DNA from: Spirosoma fluviale
Lineage (GTDB): Bacteria > Bacteroidota > Bacteroidia > Cytophagales > Spirosomataceae
Reading direction: 5' to 3'
DNA length: 64,000 nucleotides
Assembly (NCBI GenBank): GCA_945901025.1
Contig: CAMDJW010000013.1
Span: 1 to 64,000 of the forward strand
Shown: positions 51,750 to 61,528 of the stretch, in pieces
Layout of the letters: each line of letters starts with the position of its first letter
How positions within the stretch are numbered: the first letter of the stretch is position 1
Program-made: the position numbers and the translations under genes
The notes under the pieces: model-generated
Database searches by the model: none
Seen by the model: only the letters and a program-made list of their open reading frames with translations
What the model was told of the DNA's origin: nothing

Positions 51750-54680
51750 TTAATCGGCCCGTCTCGGATCTACCCGCCAGCCTAATTTCCTCAAAGCCTG
51801 CACCCGTAAACTACGGTGTTCAAACTCCTCCATGACCACACCTTTCATCCAATAAACGCCGCCTCCGTGGAAAGAATACTGTTTTAAGTCGGAGGGAAAA
51901 TGCAAGGTATCAAAAAACTCTCCCCGAATATCGACAAAATAACCAAAGTACATGCGCTCCCCCGCCTTCGTGCGAGTCGGCTTAAGCGTCACTAAATACC
52001 CCAATATATCACCACGTTCATAACATAAGTCAGCATCCAATAATGTTTCGGGGAGTTCGTCCACCAAGTCAAAGGGAGAACAGAGCGGAAATCCCAAAAT
52101 CTCCCACTGATCAAATGCATCCTCGATCTCCTCATGCACCAATTCTGGCAATACACCTAAATCCGCAGAATCATCCGCAAACATCTCCATCGAAACCACC
52201 TGAGATACCTTTCCCTGAAAACGAGCATGCGCCTCCCAAAGTAAGGGTTTCTTTTGCAAGCCTAAATTCCTAAAAGCACCTACCCTAATCAATAAAATAG
52301 CCTGTTCTAAACCTAATGATACTCGGTGAACAAAATCATCCCAAGATCGGAAGGGACCCAATTGGGCCCTAGAAGCAATAAAATCCTGAATGACACGCTT
52401 CTCCAGGCCTTTGACATGCACCCAACCTAAGTAAATCACGGAACCCCGAATGCTCGTCAAATGCCCACTCTCATTAATCTCAGGAGCCTCCACCTGCGCG
52501 CCACTTCGCCTAGCCTCATGTACATAAAATTCGGTCCGGTAAAATCCTCCAAAATTATTGATGACCGCCACCATAAATTCCAAGGGGTAATAGGTCTTCA
52601 GATACAGACTTTGATAACTCTCCACCGCAAATGAAGCCGAATGTGCCTTGGAAAAACTATATCCCGAAAAGCTTTCCATCTGCCTCCACACTTCGCTGGC
52701 GACCGCCAACTCATACCCTTTATCCGCACAATTCACAAAAAAAGCCTCTCGTATCCGATCGAATTCTGCCCGAGATCGATACTTGCCCGACATCCCTCGC
52801 CTCAGTACATCCGCCTCCGCTAAACTTAAACCTGCAAAATAATGCGCCACCTTAATCACATCCTCTTGGTATACCATCACCCCATACGTTTCCTTCATCA
52901 ATTCCCCCATCAAAGGATGAACAGGCTCATAAGAATCCGGCGCATGAAAACGTTCAATATAAGCTTTCATCATCCCAGAAGAGGCCACACCCGGGCGAAT
53001 AATCGATGAAGCCGCCACCAAGGTTAAATAATCCTGACACCTTAATTTTTTAAGTAGTTGGCGCATCGCCGGAGACTCAATGTAAAAGCAACCCATGGTT
53101 TCGTGGCGCATCAACTGCTTCCTGACTTGTTCATCGCGCATGAAATCCTGCACGCGGTGAATATCCACATCTTGGCCTCGATTAGCCCGAATGATATCCA
53201 CCGATTCTTTAATGTGGCCTAAGCCTCTTTGAGACAAAATATCAAACTTAGCAAAACCAATCTCCTCCGCCACATGCATATCAAATTGGCAAATAGGAAA
53301 GCCTTTGGGCATCGGTTCCAAAGCAGTATAATGAGCTAAAGGATGCTCAGAAATCAAAATTCCACCCGCATGAATGCTCAAATAATTAGGAAAATCAAGT
53401 AGTAAATTCCCATATTTGACGATCAAACGTTGGACCTCAGAGCCCACCTCTCGCATCGCAGCCGCCGGATCAAGCCAGGCATCTACCTCCGATTTAGGTA
53501 AGCCAAAAACCTTGGCCAATTCCCGGTAAATCGATTTATCCCGAAAAGTTACATAGGTCGCCAACAAACACACATATTTGGCCCCATAACGCTTAAAGAT
53601 ATAATCAATAATATCATCCCGCTCATCCCACGAAAAATCAATGTCGAAATCCGGCGGACTAGTCCGGTGAGGGTTAATAAATCGCTCAAAATACAAATCT
53701 AAATCCACCGGATCCACATCCGTAATTCCCAAACAATAAGCCACTATCGAATTTGCACCCGAACCCCGGCCCACATGAAAATACCCTCTAGAACGTGCAT
53801 AGCGAATAATATCCCAAGTAATTAGAAAATACGCATTAAAGCCAAGCTCATTAATCACCTTCAATTCCTTCTCGACCCTCGCCTTAGCCTCTCGGTCCGA
53901 GCGCGGATACCGATACCGCAATCCCTCATAAGCAAGCTTGGTCAAAAGAGCCAAATCATCCTCCGAACTTGAACCAAAAAGGACCCGATTTTTAGGCCGT
54001 TTAAAGTCAAATTCAAAGGAACAATCCGCTAAAATTCGCTCTGACTCCTCCAGTAAAAATGGATGATCTTGGCAGTAATCTGCCAACTCTCCTTGCGTGT
54101 ACATACGCTCATCTTCCTGAGCTTGTGCATCCACAGAAAGTTTACTCAATAGTGTATTTTCATCGATTGAACGCAGCAAACGATGCATCGAAAAACCCCG
54201 CTTGTCCAAAAACGTAAACGGCTGACACCAAACCGTCTTATCCCAATCCGTTTCCTTCCACAAACGATTGCGATCACTCGCCCGTACCCCCCAGCGCTCA
54301 CGCTCACCTAAATTTTTGAGTTTTTTTTTACGAACCCAAGGGAAAATCGTCCATACATCCTCCCACTCTGGAGGACGCTCAGGCCAAGACTCCTCGGCCA
54401 ATAAGTACGTTGAGGCAAAAGCATTAATCTGCGCCATACCTTGGGCGTTCCGAGCGAGACATATATACATCAACGTATGCTTGTTTCTGAACTCCATCCC
54501 CACTACAGGTTTGATGCCTGCAGCCTGACAAGCCTGAACAAAATCAAAAACCCCAGAGACCCGATGAATGTCCGTCAAAGCCAATGTTTTTATTCCACGC
54601 AAAACTGCCGCCTCCACCAATTGCTCAGGGGAGAGTGTTCCATAACGTAAACTATAATAGGAATGGCAATTTAAATACAT
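51750..54680 (-). CDS. dnaE2: Error-prone DNA polymerase III alpha-type (DnaE2-like)
   Basis: 976-residue C-family polymerase, shorter than replicative DnaE. N-terminal PHP domain (NCHSYYSLRYGTLSPEQL, LALTDIHRVSG), palm motif PPDFDIDFSW (Asp344-Asp348), later KFDILSQRGLGHIKES with the third catalytic Asp, HhH-type region (AILLIRVGAFRNLGL) and an OB-fold near the end. The length and the coupling to a Y-family polymerase (2-base gap) identify the translesion type rather than the replicative enzyme. Probably acts in damage-induced mutagenesis under the divergent S24 repressor. Confidence 0.9.
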   Translation of the reverse strand: MYLNCHSYYSLRYGTLSPEQLVEAAVLRGIKTLALTDIHRVSGVFDFVQACQAAGIKPVVGMEFRNKHTLMYICLARNAQGMAQINAFASTYLLAEESWPERPPEWEDVWTIFPWVRKKKLKNLGERERWGVRASDRNRLWKETDWDKTVWCQPFTFLDKRGFSMHRLLRSIDENTLLSKLSVDAQAQEDERMYTQGELADYCQDHPFLLEESERILADCSFEFDFKRPKNRVLFGSSSEDDLALLTKLAYEGLRYRYPRSDREAKARVEKELKVINELGFNAYFLITWDIIRYARSRGYFHVGRGSGANSIVAYCLGITDVDPVDLDLYFERFINPHRTSPPDFDIDFSWDERDDIIDYIFKRYGAKYVCLLATYVTFRDKSIYRELAKVFGLPKSEVDAWLDPAAAMREVGSEVQRLIVKYGNLLLDFPNYLSIHAGGILISEHPLAHYTALEPMPKGFPICQFDMHVAEEIGFAKFDILSQRGLGHIKESVDIIRANRGQDVDIHRVQDFMRDEQVRKQLMRHETMGCFYIESPAMRQLLKKLRCQDYLTLVAASSIIRPGVASSGMMKAYIERFHAPDSYEPVHPLMGELMKETYGVMVYQEDVIKVAHYFAGLSLAEADVLRRGMSGKYRSRAEFDRIREAFFVNCADKGYELAVASEVWRQMESFSGYSFSKAHSASFAVESYQSLYLKTYYPLEFMVAVINNFGGFYRTEFYVHEARRSGAQVEAPEINESGHLTSIRGSVIYLGWVHVKGLEKRVIQDFIASRAQLGPFRSWDDFVHRVSLGLEQAILLIRVGAFRNLGLQKKPLLWEAHARFQGKVSQVVSMEMFADDSADLGVLPELVHEEIEDAFDQWEILGFPLCSPFDLVDELPETLLDADLCYERGDILGYLVTLKPTRTKAGERMYFGYFVDIRGEFFDTLHFPSDLKQYSFHGGGVYWMKGVVMEEFEHRSLRVQALRKLGWRVDPRRAD

Positions 54681-54682
54681 GT

Positions 54683-55873
54683 TTACTCGTCCGTATTAGT
54701 GGCTAATCGATTTCTGCGTTCTGAACTTCCCATTAACCCACTAGCCCTCAAAATCGAAAACTCTCCATAGCGATTTCTTAATTTATCCATCGCCCCATAC
54801 AAAGGAACCAATCGAGCTCCCTCATCAAAAATCTGCAACTGCTCTTGCCCCTGCCATAGTTTTGAAAAGCGAACGCCAATAAGTCGGATCAACAAACGTC
54901 GATCATACAATTTCTCAAAAAGCTCCTGAACCGCAGGAATCAGTCGGTGGTCACTGGCCGAAGTAGGAATACTGATTTGGCGAGTATGGGTGTCGAAATT
55001 CGAGTACCGTACCTTCACCGTCACACAAGCCGTGCATTGCCCAAGCTTCCGTAAATCATACGATAATTGTTCCGTCAACGAACCCAAAATACGGCGCAAC
55101 AAAACCACATCCGTACTATCCTGCTCAAAAGTGATTTCTTTCGATAAAGACTTCTGTTCAGAATAAGGAACTACTGGCCTCAAATCAATCCCATTAGCCC
55201 GCTCCCAAAGAACAGTTCCCGATTTTCCAAAAGTCTTTTCTAAGATTTTCAAAGGCATCTGACTCAAAGTACCCACATGCACAATCCCCATATTACGGAG
55301 CGTTTGAGAAGTAACCGCACCGATCATCGGAATCTTGCCCACCGGCATAGGGGCCAAAAATGATTTTTCCTGACCTGCCAACACGCGAAATTGGCCCGCA
55401 GGCTTAACATGATTGGTGGCCACTTTTGAAACCGTCTTATTGACCGATAAACCAAAAGACATCTGCAAACCAATCTCCTTTTTTATCCGATCTCGAAGGT
55501 CTTGAGCAAAGGCATAAGAACCAAAAAAACGCTCCATACCCGTCATATCAAGATAAAATTCGTCAATAGAAGCCTTTTCAACCAAAGGAGCTCGTCCCAT
55601 AATTAGCGAGGTCACCGCCTCCGAATGTTGGGTATATGCATCAAAGTCTCCCCGCAACACAATCGCATCCGGACATAACTTCAACGCCATCTTCATGGGC
55701 ATAGCCGAACGTACCCCAAAAGCGCGCGTCTCATAACTACATGCCGCTACCACGCCACGGTCAGACATCCCTCCCACAATGACCGGTTTTCCCACAAGCC
55801 TAGCATCCCGGAGTCGCTCCACCGAGACAAAAAAACTGTCCAAATCCATGTGCACAATGGCGCGTTCTTGCAT
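54683..55873 (-). CDS. dinB: Y-family DNA polymerase IV
   Basis: 396 residues with intact catalytic motifs, HMDLDSFFVSVE and EKASIDEFYLDMTG, so it is an active polymerase and not the catalytically dead ImuB usually paired with DnaE2. Also YETRAFGVRSAMP, GLSVNKTVSKVATNHVKPAG, a little-finger domain (about 240-350) and QLQIFDE near residue 360, a plausible beta-clamp binding motif. First gene of the minus-strand mutagenesis unit. Confidence 0.93.
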   Translation of the reverse strand: MQERAIVHMDLDSFFVSVERLRDARLVGKPVIVGGMSDRGVVAACSYETRAFGVRSAMPMKMALKLCPDAIVLRGDFDAYTQHSEAVTSLIMGRAPLVEKASIDEFYLDMTGMERFFGSYAFAQDLRDRIKKEIGLQMSFGLSVNKTVSKVATNHVKPAGQFRVLAGQEKSFLAPMPVGKIPMIGAVTSQTLRNMGIVHVGTLSQMPLKILEKTFGKSGTVLWERANGIDLRPVVPYSEQKSLSKEITFEQDSTDVVLLRRILGSLTEQLSYDLRKLGQCTACVTVKVRYSNFDTHTRQISIPTSASDHRLIPAVQELFEKLYDRRLLIRLIGVRFSKLWQGQEQLQIFDEGARLVPLYGAMDKLRNRYGEFSILRASGLMGSSERRNRLATNTDE

Positions 55874-55934
55874 AAAATTGGTAGATATTTGGGTAATTTG
55901 AATACCTTTCGTAACTTCGAAAAGATTATAAACA

Positions 55935-55954
55935 AAATTCAGCTACGAATTTTA
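55935..55954. promoter_or_regulatory. Palindromic candidate operator of the S24 repressor
   Basis: AAAATTC-AGCTAC-GAATTTT, a perfect 7-bp inverted repeat between the divergent dinB and repressor genes. It overlaps a TAnnTTTG-like box (GAATTTTG, 55941-55934) pointing to dinB, so bound repressor could block that promoter. Confidence 0.5.
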
Positions 55955-55981
55955 TCCATTTTAGTTTAATAAGCAAATCTT

Positions 55982-56683
55982 ATGAGTACTTTTTTTAGTC
56001 AGAATTTACGTTTTTTACGCAGCAAAATGTCGGAGAAAACTTCACAAGAAAAACTAGCTGAATTACTGAATATTAAGAAGCCTACCTTGGGCTCATATGA
56101 GTCCGGAAGGGCCGAGCCTAAATACAGCGATTTGATCCTATTGGCTCAGTTTTTCAACGTTGAAGTCGACGAGTTACTCAAAGAAGATTTAGCAAAAAGA
56201 ATACCTGGATTAGCGAATAAGCCTAAGCTACGAATTTTAGCCACCACGGTGGATTCGAACAACGAAGAGAATATCGAGATGGTACCCATCAAGGCTTTGG
56301 CAGGTTATACTGCTTCATACGATGATTTAGAATTTATCCAAGAGCTGCCAACCTTCCAAGTTCCTTTCCTACCCCGAGATAAAAAATACCGTGTTTTCCC
56401 GATCAAAGGGGAGTCTATGTTGCCCTTAAAGCCTAACTCCCTCGTATTCGCAGAATATGTAGAAGATTGGAAATCAATCAAGGATGATACGATTTGCATC
56501 GTAGTCACGAGAGAAGAAGGGGTAGTTTTGAAAAAAATAATCAATCACCTAGAAGCCAAGAGTATCCTGATTTTAAAATCGACTAATCCTATATACGATC
56601 CGTATCCTATTTTAGGAGCTGAAATCCAAGAAATATGGAAGTTTGCAGGTTATTTTCATAGTGATTTCCCTACGAACGAATAA
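55982..56683 (+). CDS. LexA-like repressor (XRE helix-turn-helix plus S24 peptidase)
   Basis: 233 residues. N-terminal XRE helix-turn-helix (about 5-65: TSQEKLAELLNIKKPTLGSY). C-terminal S24 peptidase with cleavage bond Ala107-Gly108 in KALAGYTAS, nucleophile Ser145 in KGESMLP and Lys184/185 in GVVLKKI. All three self-cleavage elements are present, so DNA damage sensed through RecA could inactivate it. Divergent from dinB-dnaE2, which it probably controls. It is cI/UmuD-like in fold rather than true LexA, whose DNA-binding domain is a winged helix. Confidence 0.9.
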   Translation: MSTFFSQNLRFLRSKMSEKTSQEKLAELLNIKKPTLGSYESGRAEPKYSDLILLAQFFNVEVDELLKEDLAKRIPGLANKPKLRILATTVDSNNEENIEMVPIKALAGYTASYDDLEFIQELPTFQVPFLPRDKKYRVFPIKGESMLPLKPNSLVFAEYVEDWKSIKDDTICIVVTREEGVVLKKIINHLEAKSILILKSTNPIYDPYPILGAEIQEIWKFAGYFHSDFPTNE

Positions 56684-56780
56684 AAAGCTAAAGCCTTCAA
56701 AACATTATCTCTCAGCTAAAATTCGCGAGTGATCAGCAGCTTTGAACTCACATGTCGCGCCTATACATTACCCACAAATC

Positions 56781-58895
56781 ATGTCCAACCTATTTTCAAA
56801 AATATCCACTGCGCTTCAAATCAGCGAGAACCAAGTACGGAAAACCATCGCTTTACTAGATGAGGGGGCTACAATACCTTTTATTTCCCGCTATCGAAAA
56901 GAAATGACCGGAAGTTTGGATGAAGTTCAAGTAGCCGCCATTCGTGATTTAAGGGACCAATTTGTGGAATTAGAAAAACGAAGAGACGCTATTTTAAAAT
57001 CTTTGCTAGAGCTAGAAAAACTGACTCCGGAATTAGAGAAGGCTGTGCGAGCGGCTGAAACATTATCCAAACTCGAAGATATCTATTTGCCCTACAAGCC
57101 TAAGCGTAAAACACGCGCGATGGCTGCCCGCGAAAAAGGTTTGCAGGAACTGGCTAACAAACTGTTCCAGCAACGTCTTGTTGCCCCTGAAGAATTAGCC
57201 GTTGATTACCTTGAACATGTAACGAACATCGATGAAGCCCTCGCTGGAGCTCGAGATATTTTAGCCGAGGAGATGATGGAAACAGCGGAAGCTAGAGAAG
57301 AGGCAAGGAATTTATTTACCCGTAAAACGACCGTAAAGTCTAGTATCGCCAAAGGAAAACAAGAAGCAGGAATTAAATACAAAGACTATTTCGATTGGTC
57401 TGAATCTCTTGCACAAGCCCCTTCCCATCGGATTTTAGCTTTGTTTAGAGGAGAAAATGAAGGTTTTTTAAACCTGAGCTTGTTGGGCCCCGATGAAGAA
57501 GTCCTTACAAAACTCGAACGCAGATTCATCACAGGTAATAACTCCTGTGCCAAGCAAGTGGAAATGGCTATTCAAGATGGTTATAAACGCTTGTTAATGC
57601 CAGCCATGGAAACGGAGGTTCGTGCTGAAGCTAAAAAACGAGCTGACGAAAATGCGATACGCGTATTTGCTGAAAATATCAGGCAATTACTTTTAGCCGC
57701 TCCTTTAGGTCAAAAACGTGTATTAGCGCTAGACCCAGGATTTAGAACTGGGTGTAAAGTAGTTTGCTTAGACGAGCAGGGAAGTTTATTGGCCAATACA
57801 GCCGTTTACCCTCACACAGGTCCTGGACAAGCTTCCGAGGCGGCTGAAACGATTAAAGAATGGGTAAAAAAATATCAAATTCAGGCAATAGCCATTGGGA
57901 ACGGAACAGCGGGAAGAGAAACAGAATCCTTTGTCCGTAACTTAAACTTGAATGGCATCCATATTATTATGGTGAACGAAAGCGGTGCTTCCATCTATTC
58001 AGCCTCTGAAGTTGCAAGAGATGAATTTCCGGATAAAGATGTGACGGTTCGGGGCGCTGTTTCCATCGGTCGCAGACTCATGGATCCACTAGCAGAGCTA
58101 GTCAAAATTGACGCAAAGTCGATTGGCGTGGGCCAATACCAGCATGATGTGGATCAAAAGAAATTACAAGCATCGCTGGATGACACGGTGGTGTCCTGTG
58201 TTAATTTAGTGGGCGTAGAACTTAACACTGCTTCCAAACAGATTTTATCTTATGTATCAGGCCTAGGTCCCCAACTGGCACAAAATATTATTGACTACCG
58301 GACAAAAAATGGTCCATTCCTCAAGCGGTCAGACCTAAAAAAGGTATCTAGGTTAGGAGAAAAGGCTTTTGAGCAAGCCGCAGCTTTCTTGCGCATTCGA
58401 CATGCGAAAAATCCCTTAGATGCCAGTGCGGTTCACCCAGAGCGCTATGAAATCGTAGAAAAGATGGCTAAAGACTTGCATTGTAAAGTCGCGGATCTTT
58501 TAGCAGATGAGACGCTGCGCAAGCAAATTCAATTAAGCCAATATGTGACGGCAGATGTAGGGATGCCCACATTAACCGATATCATTTCAGAATTGGCCAA
58601 ACCAGGCCTCGATCCGCGTGAAAAGTTTGAGGCATTTGAGTTTGCCGAAGGAGTAAATGATATCAAAGATTTACGGATTGGCATGACTTTACCAGGCATT
58701 GTGACGAATATTACCAATTTTGGAGCTTTTGTGGATATTGGAGTGCATCAAGATGGCTTGGTGCATGTAAGCCAACTAGCCGACAAGTTTGTCAAGGATC
58801 CCAATGAAGTGGTAAAAGTATCTCAAAAAGTGATGGTACGTGTCACCGAAGTGGACGAAGCAAGAAAGAGAATTGCCCTTAGCATGAAGAGCTAA
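56781..58895 (+). CDS. tex: Tex-family RNA-binding protein
   Basis: 704 residues: Tex N-terminal helical domain, YqgF-like RNase H fold (VLALDPGFRTGCKVV, IAIGNGTAGRETE), tandem helix-hairpin-helix (LAQNIIDYRTKNGPFLKR, VSRLGEKAFEQ) and C-terminal S1 domain (LPGIVTNITNFGAFVDIG to the end). Tex proteins bind nucleic acid and affect transcription; the exact role is not settled. The ORF opens at a TTG at 56742 but the ATG at 56781 gives the standard N-terminus. Confidence 0.95.
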   Translation: MSNLFSKISTALQISENQVRKTIALLDEGATIPFISRYRKEMTGSLDEVQVAAIRDLRDQFVELEKRRDAILKSLLELEKLTPELEKAVRAAETLSKLEDIYLPYKPKRKTRAMAAREKGLQELANKLFQQRLVAPEELAVDYLEHVTNIDEALAGARDILAEEMMETAEAREEARNLFTRKTTVKSSIAKGKQEAGIKYKDYFDWSESLAQAPSHRILALFRGENEGFLNLSLLGPDEEVLTKLERRFITGNNSCAKQVEMAIQDGYKRLLMPAMETEVRAEAKKRADENAIRVFAENIRQLLLAAPLGQKRVLALDPGFRTGCKVVCLDEQGSLLANTAVYPHTGPGQASEAAETIKEWVKKYQIQAIAIGNGTAGRETESFVRNLNLNGIHIIMVNESGASIYSASEVARDEFPDKDVTVRGAVSIGRRLMDPLAELVKIDAKSIGVGQYQHDVDQKKLQASLDDTVVSCVNLVGVELNTASKQILSYVSGLGPQLAQNIIDYRTKNGPFLKRSDLKKVSRLGEKAFEQAAAFLRIRHAKNPLDASAVHPERYEIVEKMAKDLHCKVADLLADETLRKQIQLSQYVTADVGMPTLTDIISELAKPGLDPREKFEAFEFAEGVNDIKDLRIGMTLPGIVTNITNFGAFVDIGVHQDGLVHVSQLADKFVKDPNEVVKVSQKVMVRVTEVDEARKRIALSMKS

Positions 58896-59037
58896 TTAAC
58901 GTGAAAACTACTCAATCTAATTCAAAGCAATCTAAAAGAATTTTAATACCGAAGAATATTGATTGGGGAGAAATGTAAATTCCACCCACCTAAATAAGGC
59001 CAAAACCATATTCTCCGGTACCCAAAATCATCAAAAT

Positions 59038-59250
59038 TTACTTTTTAGCCAATTTTAATTCCATCGTGCACTGAGGACATTTGCCTTTTTTGGCATAGGT
59101 TTTTGTCCCCTCGCACTTCATTGGACACTGATAAGCTTCTTTTTTGTCTGCTGCAGTTTCCTTTTTTTCAACTTTCGTTGCTTCTTGTTGTTGAGCCATC
59201 GCTCCAAACATCCCTGCCATCAAAGTGGCCATTAACATCATTTTTTTCAT
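59038..59250 (-). CDS. Small exported heavy-metal-binding-domain protein
   Basis: 70 residues with a signal peptide (1-19, ending AMAQ), a Lys/Glu linker, and YQCPMKCEGTKTY...GKCPQCTMEL, the CPM-GKCPxCxM pattern of the heavy-metal-binding domain found in CusB/CopB-type efflux proteins. Probably binds copper or another soft metal in the periplasm. Nineteen bases downstream of the TonB-dependent receptor and in the same unit. Confidence 0.83.
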   Translation of the reverse strand: MKKMMLMATLMAGMFGAMAQQQEATKVEKKETAADKKEAYQCPMKCEGTKTYAKKGKCPQCTMELKLAKK

Positions 59251-59269
59251 GTTGAATTTATTTTTATGT

Positions 59270-61489
59270 TTATTTTATTTTAAATCGTATTCCTGAATAA
59301 ACCATTCGGCCGATAATCGGTCCCCAAACCATCGTTGCATCAAAATAACGACCAAATGGATCTGATGCATTCATCAATGGATTTGTTTGGGTAAAATTAC
59401 TTAGATTTTCTCCGCCAACGTACCACTCCCATTTTTTAAATTGCCTAGTCACCTGTGCATAGATCGTTGAAAAAGCTGGAGCCATTTTCGCGGGTGAATT
59501 CGGCTCATGTGCGTGTCCAGCAGTTGCATTGGGAATACGCCTTTCTCCATTCCACTGCCATGTTAAATCAAATTTCCATTTTGACATAGCAGTCTCATAA
59601 CCCAAATTTACTAAAACTCGTTCCTTATTGACAAAGGGTTTTGCCAAACGATTCAATTTACCTTTTAGACTAATGTAGTCTGACTGCACATCTTGCCAGC
59701 GGTAGGCTGCCTTAAGTTCAAAACGCTTAAATGGACTATAATTAAATTCTAATTGCACGCTATTCGCATAGGAAACTCCCGGACTTGAATACATGCGGAT
59801 CAGGCCAGAGGCATCCATATCGACCAACCATTGTTGCTCAAAATCAGTTCGATATGCGTCAAAAACAAAATTTGCTTTTCTTGTGCCCAGCATCATATTT
59901 TTTGTTAATGAAAAACCGTAGTTCCAAGATTTCTCGATGGGACTTAAATTACCCAACAATTGGATTCTGCGCCCATTAGCTAAAAAACCCATATTTTCGG
60001 CGATCGGATTCACACGGCGCCAACCTTTTCCTGCGGATAACCTGAAAATCCAATCGGATGAAATATCCCACTTAAGGTGCAACCTAGGTGTCCATTGAGT
60101 ACCTAATTGATTATGAAAATCGACTCGTTGGCCCACAACTAACGTCAACACATTAGGAACCGTTAGGGCATATTCACCAAAAAAACCGGGTACCATTTCA
60201 GTACGCGCATAGGCTGAATCAATATAGGATTCTTGATATGAATCATATAAAAAGCTAGCGCCCGCTTTCCAGCCATGGTTTGTGTTGCCTATGATGGACT
60301 GGTAAATTAGATTCCCATACATACTTTGCTCGCGTCCTCGGTAATTTTTAAAGGCAAAATAAGAATCGTTTTCATGTTGATTTGCCTGCAAAATTAAACC
60401 AAGACCTTTCCAAGGCTTCAATTGGAACAGTCGGGCTATTTTAGAAAACGCTTCCCAGCGAGAAGTTTTACTTCCAAAACCATATACTAAATACCGATTG
60501 GAAGATAATTCCTCAAAATTCATTTGACCAGCTACCCTGTTTTCATACAAATAACTTGCGCCCCATTGAACAATCCAATTTTCAGTAGCATATTTCCAAC
60601 GATTTAACACATGGGTAAAGTTGAAAAGCGGCTGGTCCATGAAACCATCTTGATTCCCATCGGTTCTTGCTGCTTGTTGAGAAAAATGGGTAAAAACTCC
60701 CATGGAAAGCTTATCATTAAATTTGTGTGCGGCTTGTTGGTTTACCTCGTAGCGACCTTGAGAATTAACATAGGTATTTAAAAAATAGGCTTCAGAAGTA
60801 TCGGGTTTGGCTAACTCAATGTTAATTCCTCCCGTCATGGATTCGTAGCCATTGGCCACCGAACTAGTCCCTTTGCTTAAATCAATGGATTTAATCCAAG
60901 TTCCTGGTAGATAGCTTAAGCCATAGGTGGATTTCAAACCTCTGATGGAAGGCATATTTTCAAGATTAGTCTGCACATATTGGCCCGATAAACCCAATAA
61001 TTGGATTTGTTTTGCCCCAGTCACCCCATCAGTAAAATTGACCGAGACACTCGCATTCGTCTCAAAACTTTCAGATAAATTGCAGCATGCGGCTTTTGCC
61101 AAAGTCTTCATCGTCAAAACCTCCCTTTGAAGTAAAGACATGTTGTCTTGTTGGCCCGGATTAGCCAATACTCGAACTTCGTATAGTTCATTGGTTTTTG
61201 CCCACAAATGAATGTGCTGAAATGCGGATTTTTCAACCCAAACAGAATCGGTTTGAAATCCTACATAGGAAGTAACAAGCCAACCGGGAAATTTACCCGC
61301 CGACAATTTAAACATGCCGCCCGCAGTGGTTAGCACAGCAGCGCGAGTAGGTTTATAAACGACAGAGGCGCCAATAAGGTCTTCCATGTTTCCAGCGGAA
61401 TCCAAACTCATCACACGCCCGGTGATTTCTTGGCCCCATAATCCAAAGGGCGCTGCTAATAAAAGATAAATAATTATTTTTTTGTACAT
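59270..61489 (-). CDS. TonB-dependent receptor, probable metal-related
   Basis: 739 residues: signal peptide (1-19), carboxypeptidase-like regulatory domain (about 20-105), plug (LAKAACCNLSESFETNASVSV, MPSIRGLKSTYGLSYLPGTW, GYESMTGGINIEL) and a beta barrel ending in IRFKIK. The AACCNLSESFE segment with its paired Cys is typical of a Bacteroidota receptor group found next to heavy-metal-binding proteins. It follows a Cys-rich protein gene by 39 bases. Substrate not proven; copper or a metal complex is likeliest from context. Confidence 0.88.
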   Translation of the reverse strand: MYKKIIIYLLLAAPFGLWGQEITGRVMSLDSAGNMEDLIGASVVYKPTRAAVLTTAGGMFKLSAGKFPGWLVTSYVGFQTDSVWVEKSAFQHIHLWAKTNELYEVRVLANPGQQDNMSLLQREVLTMKTLAKAACCNLSESFETNASVSVNFTDGVTGAKQIQLLGLSGQYVQTNLENMPSIRGLKSTYGLSYLPGTWIKSIDLSKGTSSVANGYESMTGGINIELAKPDTSEAYFLNTYVNSQGRYEVNQQAAHKFNDKLSMGVFTHFSQQAARTDGNQDGFMDQPLFNFTHVLNRWKYATENWIVQWGASYLYENRVAGQMNFEELSSNRYLVYGFGSKTSRWEAFSKIARLFQLKPWKGLGLILQANQHENDSYFAFKNYRGREQSMYGNLIYQSIIGNTNHGWKAGASFLYDSYQESYIDSAYARTEMVPGFFGEYALTVPNVLTLVVGQRVDFHNQLGTQWTPRLHLKWDISSDWIFRLSAGKGWRRVNPIAENMGFLANGRRIQLLGNLSPIEKSWNYGFSLTKNMMLGTRKANFVFDAYRTDFEQQWLVDMDASGLIRMYSSPGVSYANSVQLEFNYSPFKRFELKAAYRWQDVQSDYISLKGKLNRLAKPFVNKERVLVNLGYETAMSKWKFDLTWQWNGERRIPNATAGHAHEPNSPAKMAPAFSTIYAQVTRQFKKWEWYVGGENLSNFTQTNPLMNASDPFGRYFDATMVWGPIIGRMVYSGIRFKIK

Positions 61490-61528
61490 CGTTTTTGATT
61501 TAAATGAGTGAATAAAAACTCAAAAAAA

